Shown here: positions 47,762 through 60,100 of the stretch, in pieces
Numbering within the stretch: position 1 is the stretch's first letter
Layout of the letters: every line of letters starts with the position of its first letter
Source of the DNA: Ceriagrion tenellum
Lineage: Eukaryota; Arthropoda; Insecta; Odonata; Coenagrionidae
Assembly: GCA_963169105.1 (NCBI GenBank)
Contig: OY720639.1
Span: 52,805,848 to 52,869,847, forward strand
Reading direction: 5' to 3'
Length of the DNA: 64,000 nt
Notes under the pieces: model-generated
Told to the model about the DNA's origin: nothing
Database searches by the model: none
The model's input: only the letters and a program-made list of their open reading frames with translations
Program-made: the position numbers and the translations under genes

Positions 47762-48276
47762 GAGTGGTCTGCGGGGAGGAGTGGGAGGAGGACGACTGTG
47801 GCTGGGATCCACTGGACGTGACCAACTTCCTCCCACCCGGCCTGCTCCAGCCTCCGCCGCCGCACCTCGCCTTGGCCGCCGGCCCGGCCGCGTTCCCCCA
47901 GCCGCCTCCTCTGTCGTCTTCTTCTTCTTCGCCGGTGCCCCCCATTGCCGCCGCCGCCGCATCCTCCGAGGACCTTCACCACCACGTCCAACAATTCGCG
48001 CGCCCCACCGCCGCCGCCGGTGGAGTAGGCGACTTCCGTTGCGATCGCTGCGGGCGGCGGTACCTCAGGCGGAGGACGCTCCTGCGCCACCGCCGAGACG
48101 ACTGCGGCACCGAACCGCGGTTCGCGTGCCCGCAGGTGCCGTGCGAGTTGAGGTTCCGGCGGAGATACGCCCTAGTCTCGCACCTGATCGGAGTGCACGG
48201 GATTGCGAGGGAGCGGGCCGAGGAGGCCGTACCGGTCGGCCCCGCGGGTCCTAGGTACCGACACCCGCCACCTTAG
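47762..48276 (+). CDS. lola: lola alternative terminal exon 15: C2HC finger + atypical C-x4-C finger
   Basis: Terminal exon after TTTGGGCCCCGCACAG, in phase, 171 residues to TAG. The acceptor has a poor pyrimidine tract but the phase fits. It starts GVVCGEEWEEDDCGWDP. The linker is Pro/Ala-rich with a Ser run. Fingers are at residues 94-146 (48040-48198): CDRCGRRYLRRRTLLRH then RRDDCGTEPRFACPQVPC, then H-x4-H (HLIGVH). Finger two has C-x4-C instead of C-x2-C, and the C2HC finger ends DDCG rather than ECG. A 25-residue Pro-rich tail follows. It is the most GC-rich and most diverged finger exon, and the last one found in the window. Confidence 0.87.
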
Positions 48277-49002
48277 TGTCCCGAGAGGATGATGATGTAC
48301 TCCAAGAGGATCTCTCACGTTTACACGTCTACGGTAATAGGGTCCACCACACTCTAATCCTCCCCTACCAAGTCCCCGTTACCTGCACACGAATTGATAG
48401 CATCCCATGCCCACGATGTTATTTTATTGTTGTCTTGTTGATTCGTCGGTATCTCTCGAGCGGATTGTCGTCTGGTACTTGTATATTATTGGGGGGGGGG
48501 CATTATGAAGGTAATTCATGTCCTTGTTGGGTATCGTTTACCCGAAATGAAAGAATTCGAAGGACCAGCCATATGGCAAGCATTAAATTTGAGGACTTTA
48601 TTTAAATTTTTTGCCTGATTCAACTATTAGAATATCTCAATCGTTGTCGTCTGCTGACATGTATATTGGGTAGAATTGGTTGAAATGTTGGGTGCATGCA
48701 ATCACGTACGTTTGATAGTGGCATTTTCGTCAAGTCCGGTTGTTTTGTCTTTGGCTAGCGTTTTCTAGTACTTATACATGAATTAAGTGGAAAGTTGGTG
48801 CATACCAAATTCCTATTACTGTAATAGGTACTTATGATGGGAGGCTGCTTTAATACCGGTTAAGTGATAAAACTGACAGTCGAGGCTGTCACCTGCCTTG
48901 CTTCTTAACCCCTTAGAAATTAGTTGCTCTGAAAGGTCTTAAAAACGTAAATACTTCTGGTAAAGTTACTACGGTATCTTTACATTGGCAAAATGTTTCA
49001 TA
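48277..49002 (+). other. Sequence downstream of exon 15
   Basis: AT-rich with a G run at 48490-48499. No exon recognised. Confidence 0.4.
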
Positions 49003-49188
49003 GCCGTGACGAAAAAGAAAAATCTTTTAGTAAATCCCATACTTAGAACTTTTATTCCTGGCCTAGGTTTCGATTGCCTTGCAATCCTTTTCAAAGGTGA
49101 AAATGATTGCAAGGCAATCGAAACCTAGGTCAGGAATGAATGTTTTAAGTGTGGAATTTACTAAGAGATTTTTCTTTTGGTCGTGTCT
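49003..49188. mobile_element. Long inverted-repeat (fold-back) element
   Basis: Arms of about 85 bp (roughly 49003-49087 and 49105-49188) are near-perfect reverse complements around a 17-bp loop. The best-conserved inner part contains CCTAGGTTTCGATTGCCTTG and its complement. The outer part includes AGAAAAATC...TTAGTAAAT on both sides. No coding capacity. This fits a snap-back MITE. Confidence 0.8.
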
Positions 49189-50385
49189 GCGGTGACATTC
49201 CACAAAGTTACGCCTTCTACCATTAAGTTTAAACATGTTTCATAATGAACTATAATCGCCTTGAGAAACCAGTGTGTTATTAGTAAAATCACATTGAAAA
49301 CACTCGCCTAATGGCCATGATTCCCAATTGCTGTTAGTTGATTAGAAGACCCCAACCGTTCTCCCCAAGAGAAATGATTAGTTGAAGAAGAGATGGCTTA
49401 TGGCAAATGGTCGACGTATGGGATTCCTCTGTGGAAATGTGTGGAAAAATTAACTTGCGCTAGGTTTTTACTGAAGTTTTTGACGCAATCGCATTTTTTT
49501 TACGACCGTTTTTATTGTTTTCAAGCCTTTTTTCTGTCTTTTTCTTATCGTCCCGCTGTCTAATTTTCATATTATTTGCACAAATGGACCACCTACGAAC
49601 CCAAGCCACAGAAGAACGCAGCTCGTAGAATGACAACCAGTCGGGTGTTGTTTTACATGAAAGAGTTCTTGAAAACATTTCATAACCGCCAATTATCCCG
49701 AGTATTGATAGGTTTTTGTGGTGATTAATAGTATTGCTACCGTATATGCCGTTCTTCTATGTTTCTTTGCCACGCAATCCTCTGTGTTACAGTTAGGGTA
49801 AATGAGAAAATGGAACAAATCTATACCATTATCTAAATCCTTTTTTGGCTTGATTGGTATGCTGATGAAGGTTTTTCCGACAGTAGAGCTTGTTTGCAGG
49901 TGTATCAAATCCTGAACAATTACCTGCTTTGTGGTCTAAAAAATACACGAAAAAGTAAGTAAAAAGCGAAGTTCCTTCCGTCGAGTTTTGGTGTAAACTG
50001 TTTTGATAATTTCAATGTGAAATCTTAAGTCCGTGAGATTTGATAGATGAGCGAGGAATTTTTCCATTAACACTGTTCAATGCATAAGAGATTTGAGGAG
50101 TGAACTTTAGGGGTTTGAAACAAATTACACACTTTATTGGTAAGAAGTACATATTCCTTATAAATTATAACGTGTCAAACATTCGAGGTTTTGTAGTATC
50201 GGTTTTCGGACTGAATCCATACTCTCGCAGAATAATAAAAATCAGTCTCCCTTCCCTAAGAGAAGTATTGCATTTTTAGCGTTGTCCCTTTATCTCTGAC
50301 GACATTTTTACCGCCGTAGAAAATCTAATGCCATTTATGCCGTGTACAGGGGTGTAATAAATCAGGTTGACGTTCTGGACGGTCG
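49189..50385. other. Spacer with no recognised feature
   Basis: AT-rich; short open frames only, none with a domain. Confidence 0.5.
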
Positions 50386-51770
50386 TTTACATCTACATCT
50401 ACGTCATACCCTGCCTGCCGCCCATTGGGTGTGTTGCAGGGGGTGCTTCCACACCAGGCGTGCATGAATTATTCGACAGAACACCGAAATTACATTGAAA
50501 CCAGCGTACCATACATGCAACGCGCCAATTAACAATCTACTACCCAAGAAACATTCCATCGTCAATCGTTCCGACCGGCAAGGGATACAAAGACTACTAC
50601 CGCTGATTCAAAATATCATGCATAAATAAGAACACCAATATTTACATCATGCATAATTAAGAACGTAGAGAATATAAAGAGAAAGATCTACAATCTAGCT
50701 AATCTCACTATTCGCACTATTCATGACGATGAGCATAGTTGATAGCATACGATGTTATGGTCCCGAATGGTACGCGGAAAAAAATGACATTTTATATTTA
50801 TCGGTTCTACAATCTATCTCTCTAATTTTATTGGCGTGATCTTATCTGCCGTAGTACGAGGGGGTTAATCGTACGTTTTTTACGTCGTCAGAGAAATTTT
50901 TCCTGAAATTTAGCTAAGAGGTTAAGCCTATAATTTAATCTACGCTGTGATAGCGACTCCCATCCCAATTCTTCTAACAATCCAGACACACTAGTAAACT
51001 AATCGTAGAATCGTTTTACAAACGTAGCTCCTCTTCGCTGCACGCGATCTAATTCTGATATCAACCCCGCTTCATATGGATCCCATATACTGGCAGCATA
51101 TTCCAGATGAGGCCTAACGACTGAAAAATAACAACGTTCTTTCGCTTTCTCATCACATTTTCCGAGTATTCTCTTGATAAAGCCTAGCTTCCTGTATGCT
51201 TGACCGCATATTTCCCGAATATGTTTCCCCCAAGATATGTCATGAGTAATTGTGACCCCCAAGTACTTAACAGACTCGGCGTTAATTATTTCCGTATTAT
51301 TAATTCTGTAAGTCCTACCTGATCTATTTTTCTTTTTCCAAAAGCTGAATGCTACGCACTTTTCTATGTATAGCTCCATCTCCCACTTTTCGCAGCAAGC
51401 ATGAATAGCAAGTAGGTCGATTGTTAACGAGTCGCTATCTTCGGAATTGGTAATATCCCTATACATAACCGCGTCGTCTGCAAAGAGTCTTAAGCTTACT
51501 TTTAACGACGTTGCTAATATCATTTATGTACAAGGGAAATAAAAGTGGACCAATGACACTTCCCTGAGGAACACCCGACGTGACGCTTGGTTTGACATAA
51601 AACCATCATGACAACCCTTTGTTCCCTCCCATGTAAGAACTGATTAATCCAACTAATAATGTTTATCTATCCCATATGCGTCTAGTTTTGAGAGTAACTT
51701 TATGTGAGGTACCAACGTTTACTAGAGCTTCCCAGCTCTTGGTCTGTTCAAAGGCACTCCTTACAACTCA
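50386..51770 (-). mobile_element. Truncated, frameshifted non-LTR retrotransposon (LINE), reverse-transcriptase end
   Basis: Reading the minus strand, decayed reverse-transcriptase motifs appear in order: VPHIKLLSKLDAYGI, then GVPQGSVIGPLLFPLYIND, then the catalytic box LRLFADDAVMY, then NAESVKYLGVTITHDISWG and a C-terminal segment ending KRFYD at 50999-51523. The PQGS block and the FADD block are in different frames (shift near 51500) and an in-frame stop lies upstream, so it is a dead 5'-truncated copy. The 3' end carries GTAGATGTAGATGTAAAC near 50386-50403, a common LINE tail type. The order of motifs and YLGV fits the Jockey/CR1-like group. It is antisense to lola. Confidence 0.85.
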
Positions 51771-53150
51771 CGTGACAACTGACTGTGACAGACTCTCCTT
51801 AATATCACGGATAAGTAAGCATCTTAATTTTATGCTAGGGGTCAAGATTTGGTAGATTTTTTCCTTCTGTTCCTACTTTCTCTGTTTTTTCATACGTCCA
51901 CTCTGCATGTCCATATGCGTGCTATGGCGAGATTTTCCCTTGAATCTCTTATGCATGATGGTGAAGGAAAAGGCATCCCGCGTAGTAGCTGTCCGACTTA
52001 GATCTGCTTCTCACTTTGAAATCATTCAATTTGATGCAATAGCCCTTGCATGAAGGCATAAACTTTAAATGGGTGACATTCAAAACCTGGAAACTTAAAA
52101 AAGAAATCTCGATTAAATCTATATCTGATATTCTTGTATATGGTTGAAGATTGTTTTTGGTTTGGAGGAAATTATTGAAGCAGAGTTAGGTGTACAAATA
52201 TGTATTTATGAGTGAAACTTGGTGACTCTGCCTACCCCGGAAGGGAATGGCGTGATTGGTATGTATGTATTGTTTTTGTATCCGGTCGAAGCTCTGATGT
52301 TTTTGATATCTCAATCTTTGAAAGTGTCTATTAAATTAGTTAAAATCTCCACTACCCTCATCAAATATGTAGGGTTTAATCCTCTCTTGATTTTTCGGGT
52401 AACCTTACTTATACAAAGCCGTACACACTCATTTCATTTCACTTTTTTTGGTCGGTGTTGGTGTCCTTTGAAACAACAGTTATCTTTCCAATTTCCGTAA
52501 AATTTGTTTCTTTTACCGATGTCCATTCCGTTAAAAGTGACCATGTCAGCTATTTAATTTGTCGCTCATTCATTTAAAACCATTGGATCAGGTGTATTTT
52601 TGTTTTCGCCACTGGTTTGTCGTTAACTAGTTTAGGATTTTACTAACTACTTGAATCTTTTAGTAAATAGATTTGGATTGAATGGTTTTTGGTTAGTTTG
52701 CGATAAGATGTCGAGAGATTTCTTATTTAAGGTTTTTTGAAGTAAGTCTTATGGAAGCAACTACTGGGCTGAATTTTCTTCTGGGTTTCCGTTTTAAATT
52801 TCGGCGCAAGAAATACATGCCACCAAAATAATACATTCCTTATTTTGTTTTTATCTTCTGCGACAGAGGACATTGTACTAAGTTTTCTCCCTTCTGTTTT
52901 ATGAAAGAAAATAATTAGTTATTAGGTCATATCTAGGTAGGAAAATAATTAGTTATTAGGTATTATATAGGAAGTGTGTTTATCGCGATTTAGGCGAAAA
53001 ATACACTTCCTTTTGTGTGAGAATTAGGGGCTCATGTCAAACATCAAGCGACATGGTGGGTTGGTTGTTGGAAGGAAGTGACCGACTGTGGAGGTCACAG
53101 GTTGGTTAGGGAAGTATTATACGGTGAAGACGGGAAGCGTGGCTGAAACC
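51771..53150. other. Spacer with a short tandem duplication
   Basis: AT-rich; a 21-bp word starting GAAAATAATTAG occurs twice, at 52907 and 52941 (34-bp period). No gene recognised. Confidence 0.45.
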
Positions 53151-53420
53151 GGTCGTCGGTATTAGAATACTTTTTACGAATGGCACCAAGGGGACCGCAG
53201 TTCACGTCCCATCTGATGGACGGAGTTCAGTACTTGGAGAATTGCTCTCCACGTTGCAGCCAAGTGTTGATCGGAATTCCTGCGGAAAATATCCGGGATT
53301 GTCGGAATTCGTACGTAGGGCCTCTCAGGGTGGGAAGATAGTAATCTAAACCCCTACAATCATGTGGCACGCCACATCCTCGTGTGACCTGACCTAAACC
53401 GTCGGAACAGCTAGGTAGTC
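53151..53420 (-). repeat. Probable dispersed (SINE-like or LINE-tail) repeat
   Basis: On the minus strand the sequence includes ATCAGATGGGACGTGAACTG and a GGTCCCCTTGGTGCCATTCG block, resembling arthropod dispersed repeats that contain a GATGGGACGTTAAA-type core. GACCTGACCTAAACC at about 53381-53400 (+ strand) is another repeat-like word. No coding frame. Identification is by motif memory only. Confidence 0.4.
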
Positions 53421-54590
53421 CAGTCCACGAGTACTACGAGAAAATTAACAGCTCTGGTGTCGCCAAGCAAAGACTCGCGCGACCGAAGGTTGTCGATCAC
53501 TTCATGACATTTTCGTCACGTCCCATTGAAGCGTGGATCTGACGGTGAACTGTTCGTCCGAATCGTTGTGTCTTTTCGTAATACAAAAAAAGAGCTGACA
53601 TTCACTCCCCCGCGATCTCCTCGCCGAATAGTTGCGTGGTGGGCGGAGGTCAAGGGTGATGCCAATTATAGACATCCCCGATCGTCCGCCAAGGCTCTCT
53701 ACGCGCCTATGCGGCGCGCGCCCCAAAGTGGGTTACTGACCCAACAACAGTCGGTCGGTCGGCCACCTCTCACTCCCTTTCTTTACTGTGTGAGGCTTTG
53801 TTTATTTACACGTCGCCCCTCGAGCTCGTCTCTGAATCTATCCTTCTCTTCGTGAAGGGTTCGCTTTTGGACATGATTGCGTTGTTCCTCAAGTGTGGGA
53901 GGGTGATGATGTCTGCAGTGAGCCAGTCGAAGAAGAGAAGTGAAATAGAGATCTATTTGTACTCCAGGAGTATTTATTCTAAGTACCAAGACATATATAC
54001 ATCCCAACGGCAGGTATAATTGATCGAAGCGCCAGCAATTCGCGATAATCGTCGTCTTCAACTAGAATATAATGATAATGAACTGAAATGAAATATAATA
54101 AGGCCATATTTAAATAAGCTTGAGCCTTGGTCTTTTCAGTAATTAGCAAAATAATTTATGTGATAGATATTGGTTTTAAGTGAATTGAAAGGAAAGGGAT
54201 CTGCCCTCTGTTTACAGCAATAATCCTTTGATGAAATAATGCAAGAATTATCTACAGCAAAAGTATATCTCTAACAGTGGAAAGAGGGAGAGGATAGAAA
54301 AGGAGACGGCACTCGATATGAGTGTTCAAGGCTTTTATAATCCCTTCACTTCCCTTCTCCGTCGAATCTGTTTTCAGCTCTGAGCGTATAATGCCTACTT
54401 TTTGGCCCGCTTTCGTGAGCACCTGGCCTAACGGTATCTTCTCCTTCCTCCCAGCCCATTCTCTTGACCCCCTCCTCCCACATTTCCCTTCTCCCCCGCC
54501 CCCTGTGTTTGTGAGACTCGCTTCAATCCCATCCTACACCTCGAGCGAGCCCCCCTCCACACATCCCACGACTCCCGTTCCACCTCTCTG

Positions 54591-54739
54591 CCTTTTATAA
54601 ACCTCTCCCGCCTCCTTATCCTTCTCCTGCCTCTCTCCTCCTCCCTCACCGTCCCCGTGTCTTTCATCAGCTGCTGTCGTCCGTTTTCACCTTCTCTTCT
54701 CGAGGAATCGAGCTAAGAGGAATGGTTGGAGGGCTCGGC
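54591..54739. repeat. Local duplication, copy 1
   Basis: Begins CCTTTTATAAAC then CTCCCGCCTCC, contains CTTTCATCAGCTGCTGTC, and ends GAGGAATGGTTGGAGGG. A diverged direct copy lies 1.05 kb downstream (55637-55780) with the same blocks in the same order. Confidence 0.7.
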
Positions 54740-55636
54740 CTGTTTCCACTACCATGTGCGTACCAACGTGACCAAACTATTTCGCCCCCACTGGGCAGAT
54801 TCAGTTATGGAACGGACAAAATAATGGGAACCCAAGTGTCGAAGAGGCATGTTCAAGAATTCTTTCATCCCGCTCACCACTCCTTTCAGGAAGGAGCAGA
54901 TAGAGGCACTGATTCAACGAAAACACTCATGACTAATCTTCTCTTTCCTTACCCCTTTTCGAACTCCCATTCCTCTCCTTACGACTGGGGTCTAATCTCC
55001 TCCTGCCACACGCTCTCTCGGTAGCACGAGAGTTTTCCCATAGGTATAGAGCCAATCAGCATGGATTCGCCTCCTTAGCTGTGTGGTGCCCTCTCATGCA
55101 CTTGGTATGATCACATGAGTGATTTCAATCAGTATTAGTATTCCAGCATCCCATAGACGTTTTGCTATGTGGAGAATGGCTTTATCCGCGAATGACCCAC
55201 CACTCTGTATGTGAAGCCAAATGGTAGGTTTGCCTTCTCCATTCTAATTGTCTTTTTGGATCATAACGCTTAATGCAGAAAATACCTGGCACTGCAAGGA
55301 TTCGCTCACGGGTTGGGAAACCACCACTGTACGCGATCCGTGCGATGTTCGTCAATTTTTCACGGTGGCAGATTCGACGGGGCACCTGTCTTACAATTAC
55401 TGACTCCGGTATTGGAATCTGGATCATCGTAATGAGACGTCAGTAATGCGCCACAACTACGTCGTACCTTGCAAACCACCTCAAGCGTGATTGGCTAGAG
55501 GTGAATCCACATTAATCGTCAGACACACTCATTTATGTTTAGTTAAACAAAATGATATACATGGAAGGAAATGTAATATGCTATAGCCACCACCTCGACT
55601 CCATTATTTCTTATCGGCTGTGTGAAAGGGGCATCT
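54740..55636. other. Sequence between duplication copies
   Basis: No gene recognised; small open frames on both strands lack domains. Confidence 0.4.
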
Positions 55637-55780
55637 GCATTTTATAAACTCCTCCCGCCTCCTCAATAATCTCTTCCCATCCCTCCTCGCCGTCCGTGCG
55701 CCTTTCATCAACTGCTGTCCTCGCTTTTCACCTACTCTCGAAAGGAATTGTGGGAGGAGGAATGGTCGAAGGGGGAGAGT
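55637..55780. repeat. Local duplication, copy 2
   Basis: Begins GCATTTTATAAACTCCTCCCGCC, contains CCTTTCATCAACTGCTGTC and ends GAGGAATGGTCGAAGGG, matching copy 1 with substitutions and small indels. Confidence 0.7.
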
Positions 55781-56894
55781 GGTAGTGGGAGTGTGAGGAA
55801 AAAGAAAGGCAGAGAGAGAGAACGACGTCGTCTCGCTTGGTTGCCTTTGGCCTCTCTCGTCACATCTCCCCTACTGCCAACTCGACTTCCCTTCCTCCGG
55901 CCTCGCATCAAGGAAGGTACTCACGCGAAGTGGAATATTTCGTCTTTTCCCGTGTCAAAATGGTCGTTTCTCTTCCTCCGCCTCTCTACCTCCTTACAAG
56001 TTGCCGGTGGTGTGGCGTCTCCCAGGCGGCTGCCGACTCGGCGGCGGTTTTCCTCTCCCGCGCGAATGTCAGAATGGCGATGCAACGTGGAAATCAGCGA
56101 ATTTCATACTCCAGCAATTTAGTAAATATGCTCCGGTGATGAAGGAATCACATTCGTGAGACCCGAGACACGTCGAATGTGTTAACAACTGACGCCAACC
56201 TGATCATCACTTTTTGCTGGATGCCTAATCGTGACTATTATATTTCATAATAATTGAGGAACTTGCTATCATATTATTAATTTACTATCATTTACCAGCT
56301 CTCGTTGTCAGTTAGAAATTCTGAGAAATTTGATAATAAACAACTTGTTAATGACGGGAATTCCCTGGAACTTTTACATCTTGTGATTCTCATCAACATG
56401 GGTGTATTCCCTACGTCAGACTATCGGTGGTGGTGAGTCACTTAAGGTAGGTCTAGCGAAATATCATTTCACCTAGAAATCAACGAATTTGTTCTCATGT
56501 TATAGAGAATTAGCTCTTTCCTCCAAAGATACCAAATTATTAGCCCTTACCGGACTACTTTCCGAGATTTTGACAAATAACAACAGCCCTTATACATGGG
56601 AAATAGTTGAATACGCTCTCCAGATAGACCTCATTTAGAAAATGAGGCATTCCCAAAAATTAGGGTAATACTTTTACGAAAACTCGTTTGACCTAGAGGA
56701 AAATTGATCCTGATTAAAAAGATATATTTATATATTGACTGCCTGATACTTTTAGAATCAAATTTCTAATGTGCTGTTCTTCTTAAATTTTGAGACCGTA
56801 CGGTTGGTATAGTTTCTCCGTTGCTTTGAAAACGTAGCGAATTCTTTTATATTCGAGCAGTAACTATGAAAGTAATGACCGTATTAGGAAAATA
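55781..56894. other. CpG- and pyrimidine-rich block then AT-rich spacer
   Basis: CpG-rich to about 56.1 kb, then AT-rich. Two overlapping open frames near 55.75-56.14 kb have no domain, and no splice support is evident. Confidence 0.4.
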
Positions 56895-57150
56895 TATGTG
56901 GACCCCAGAAGTCAAGGGGTCTAAGTGACATTTTTGAAAATAATAAGTTGGGTACAGGAATGTGATGTGAAAATATAAATCTTTTAGGTGATAAAGGGAT
57001 CCAAGTGATTTTCTTGACAGGTGGTGCTATCTAGTGTAATGCCTCTTAACTACTTAGTGGGTTGTACCAAACATTTTCAACTTTGACTTAAGTTTTCTCT
57101 AAACAATGGTTTTGTTACTTAGACCCCTTGACTTCTGGGGTACTCATATG
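56895..57150. mobile_element. Short terminal-inverted-repeat (MITE-like) element
   Basis: ACCCCAGAAGTCAAGGGGTCTAAGT near the left end and its reverse complement (57115-57141) near the right end, followed outward by related ATATG words. About 250 bp, non-coding, AT-rich interior. Confidence 0.7.
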
Positions 57151-60100
57151 TTTTGTCAGTTACATTGATGGTCACATTCGACTAAGTGATATTTTTGTGA
57201 CCTTCTGTTGTGTATAATAAGAAACAATAATAAACGTTTATTGTTGTGGGCAGGCGTCGGCCTCCTACTAACTGTCTATGAATACATAAATCAAATAATC
57301 AATGATTGACGAATAATCTTAGATTCAGCAATCATTGATTATTTATCCCGTCTACGAATACCGGCCTTAGATCACGTCAAAAAATTAACAGTGTGTAGTT
57401 TGAATGTTTTCGCGACTATTTTTGAAAATAAATCATATTGTCACCGTAGTAGTTTTTTTCAGAATCGCAAAAAACCTTCTGTTGTGAAGGAGTTTTTAAT
57501 GAACCGTGTGAAAAAATGAGTCAAATCAAAGAATTATGTGGATATTGCTATTTTATTACCTATAATTTCCGGCATATGAAAGTATATTACTCGACCATTA
57601 ATATTGCAATATTTTACGCATTCTCCCTTCAGATGCTTACATTAAAACGTATAATTCGAATATGGTCTCCATTGTGACCAGGGAACTATCTCGCACGAAC
57701 TACGTTAAATGCTGCCGGGCAAACACAGTAGTTCAAATCCAAGGTAAATTAGTAGATCGTAGTGCACAATTTTTTGTCAACACCTGGGTCCTGGGTGGGT
57801 GCCTCCGAAAATCCCGAGTAAACGAATGTCAACAGATTGAAATTCTTGTTTATTTTTCTGGTCGTTTTTCTGAAAGAGTCCCATTCCATGCAAAATATGA
57901 AAATAAGAAGTTGTTTACCTGGACGCCGTTATGGTTATAATGATAATAGTATCACCATTGTATTGTGGAAAGTAATTAATTATGTCATCAGCGATGAATT
58001 TAGCCAATTCAATGATGACACTACATCTTTTTTGCTGATGAGTGAGTAATCCAATAATAACCTTTCATTTTAGCCCATTTCGCCTTTAAAACCCACAGCA
58101 CTTCTGCTGTGGACCAAATTGCTAGTGTACTGACAAATACTTATTCCTTTTCATGAATTTCCCCAGTATTATTGTTCAACTCATGAATTTTTCATTGTCG
58201 TTAGGAAATATACCGTTTTCCTTTATGATAGCCGTAGTTATTTTCTATTGATTGATGGTCAAGATCGTTGTAGTTTTGGTGCCAACCAAACCATTAAATG
58301 ACAGATTATTTTTACTTTTTGATGGTGTCACAGATTCATCGACGCACTATATACGGATCGGATGTGGACTACATAAATGCTATTTATGGATAGGTGAACG
58401 TTTGATTGAATTATCAGATCCGTTGTTACTCTTCTAGGACAAGGAAAGGCAGATTCCAAAAGTGTTTTCTCCGAACTGTTGTTGAATGAACCGGGAAGTA
58501 CGGGTTTCGTTGACGTCCTTGCCCATGGCGGTATCGGAATCCTTGGGAAGTCTGAAACTGTTACGCTCGTTATTTAAGGGCGTTCGTATATGTTATCGTT
58601 CAGTAAACCCAGCTTTTAGATACTATTGGAAACCAAATCAATGGCCCATTGTTAAATCCCTGACAAAGTTTTACGACCGATGATTGGTTAATCGCGGCCA
58701 GTTATGGAATACACTTCACAATTCCTGTGCAGTAGTGAAAACATTTGGGAAGAAACGGTTGTTTGAATGTAATCTCATTTAAATTAATTCTCTAAATATT
58801 ATATCTAACTTATTATTTTCATCAGTTACTCGCGTTCGGCAGGAAAATCTGGGTGATAAATCTGCTCAGTCTCACTGACAGTCAAATGTAATTTAATTTC
58901 AATTAGGCAGCATGCTAACAGTCGACATCCCCGAGTTTGAGATGTTGCATCACCATTACCCATGTATTGGTTTCAGCGGAATACCTGGAAATTTAACGCA
59001 TTTCATATTTTTGCTCTTAAATTGTCGTGTGTAAGTTTAGATTATATTTTACTGCTTTTGGGGATTCATTTGTGAAAATATGAACGCTTGTTCTTCGCCG
59101 CTGAAAATAATGTTATGCCTACACGACTGCAAGAAAAACTAAAATTCGAACCATGCTTGAATGAACTCTAAAGGGACTCTAATCGTATCTAGTTTAAATA
59201 AGTTAATTTTAACGGATAATTATGAATGATTCCATGGAAGAACTGCTGAATATGTTAATTGAACGGGACTATTTTGCGACTTCTTGTTTTTCTTCCATCG
59301 ACCTGACTCGTTGATGGCGTTACTCCAGTCTCAGAGGATGAGACAATTCCGATGGCAGTTTTGTCTTTATTTCTACCTCCCTTACGACGACGCTCGCTAT
59401 TTCATTCGTAAAACTCAGGGAAATCGAATTCGGTCGTGTCATTAGGTGCAAATGGAAAACGTCCCGCGATCGCGAACTAAAAGATTGAAGTGTTATATTT
59501 AAGAGCTTCCCCCTGTCTCACCCCCTTCCCCGGAAATAACCTTCTCGCTTTTAATAATCACTCGGACTTATTGTATTTCCCAACTTCCAGCTCTTCTCTT
59601 CCGTTCCTACCGTTTTCATTACTCCGAAAAAAATAAAGTTTCCCATCCGCTAGCGGCACAGCTCAAGAGATTAATGGTCTCTCTCTCTCATGAGGGGAGT
59701 GATTCACTCTGCTCCCACACCCTACGGTGTTTCCCAGGTAACGGGTCTCCTGTTTTGGAAACAAGGCTTTGATTGCCGTCCCTTTTGTGTGTGTGTGTGA
59801 TGCTTTAATGAAGAGGAAAAAATCAGATTTTTTTATCCTCCACGCCGAGATCGAGGCCGCCCTCATCATCCATTTTATATCTCGCTTTCTCCACACACGT
59901 TCGAGAGCTGGCGGCGGAAAACGGCCGCTCTTGGTGTTTTTCAAAGTGAAGGGAGAGATGGGACTGTAGGAGGAGGAGGAGGAAAAACGAGGCGTTTTAA
60001 AGCTCTTTTTTTCCTCCTCATTTTCCTCTCGGAAGGGAAAGAATTCTAGTTTTGACGGAAGTACTAATTTCCTTTATCGCGAAGGAGCACGCTTCCGAGT

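Noticed and set aside
47667..48254. 195-codon Pro/Arg-rich frame over exon 15
   Set aside because: Shadow of the GC-rich finger exon; no domain.
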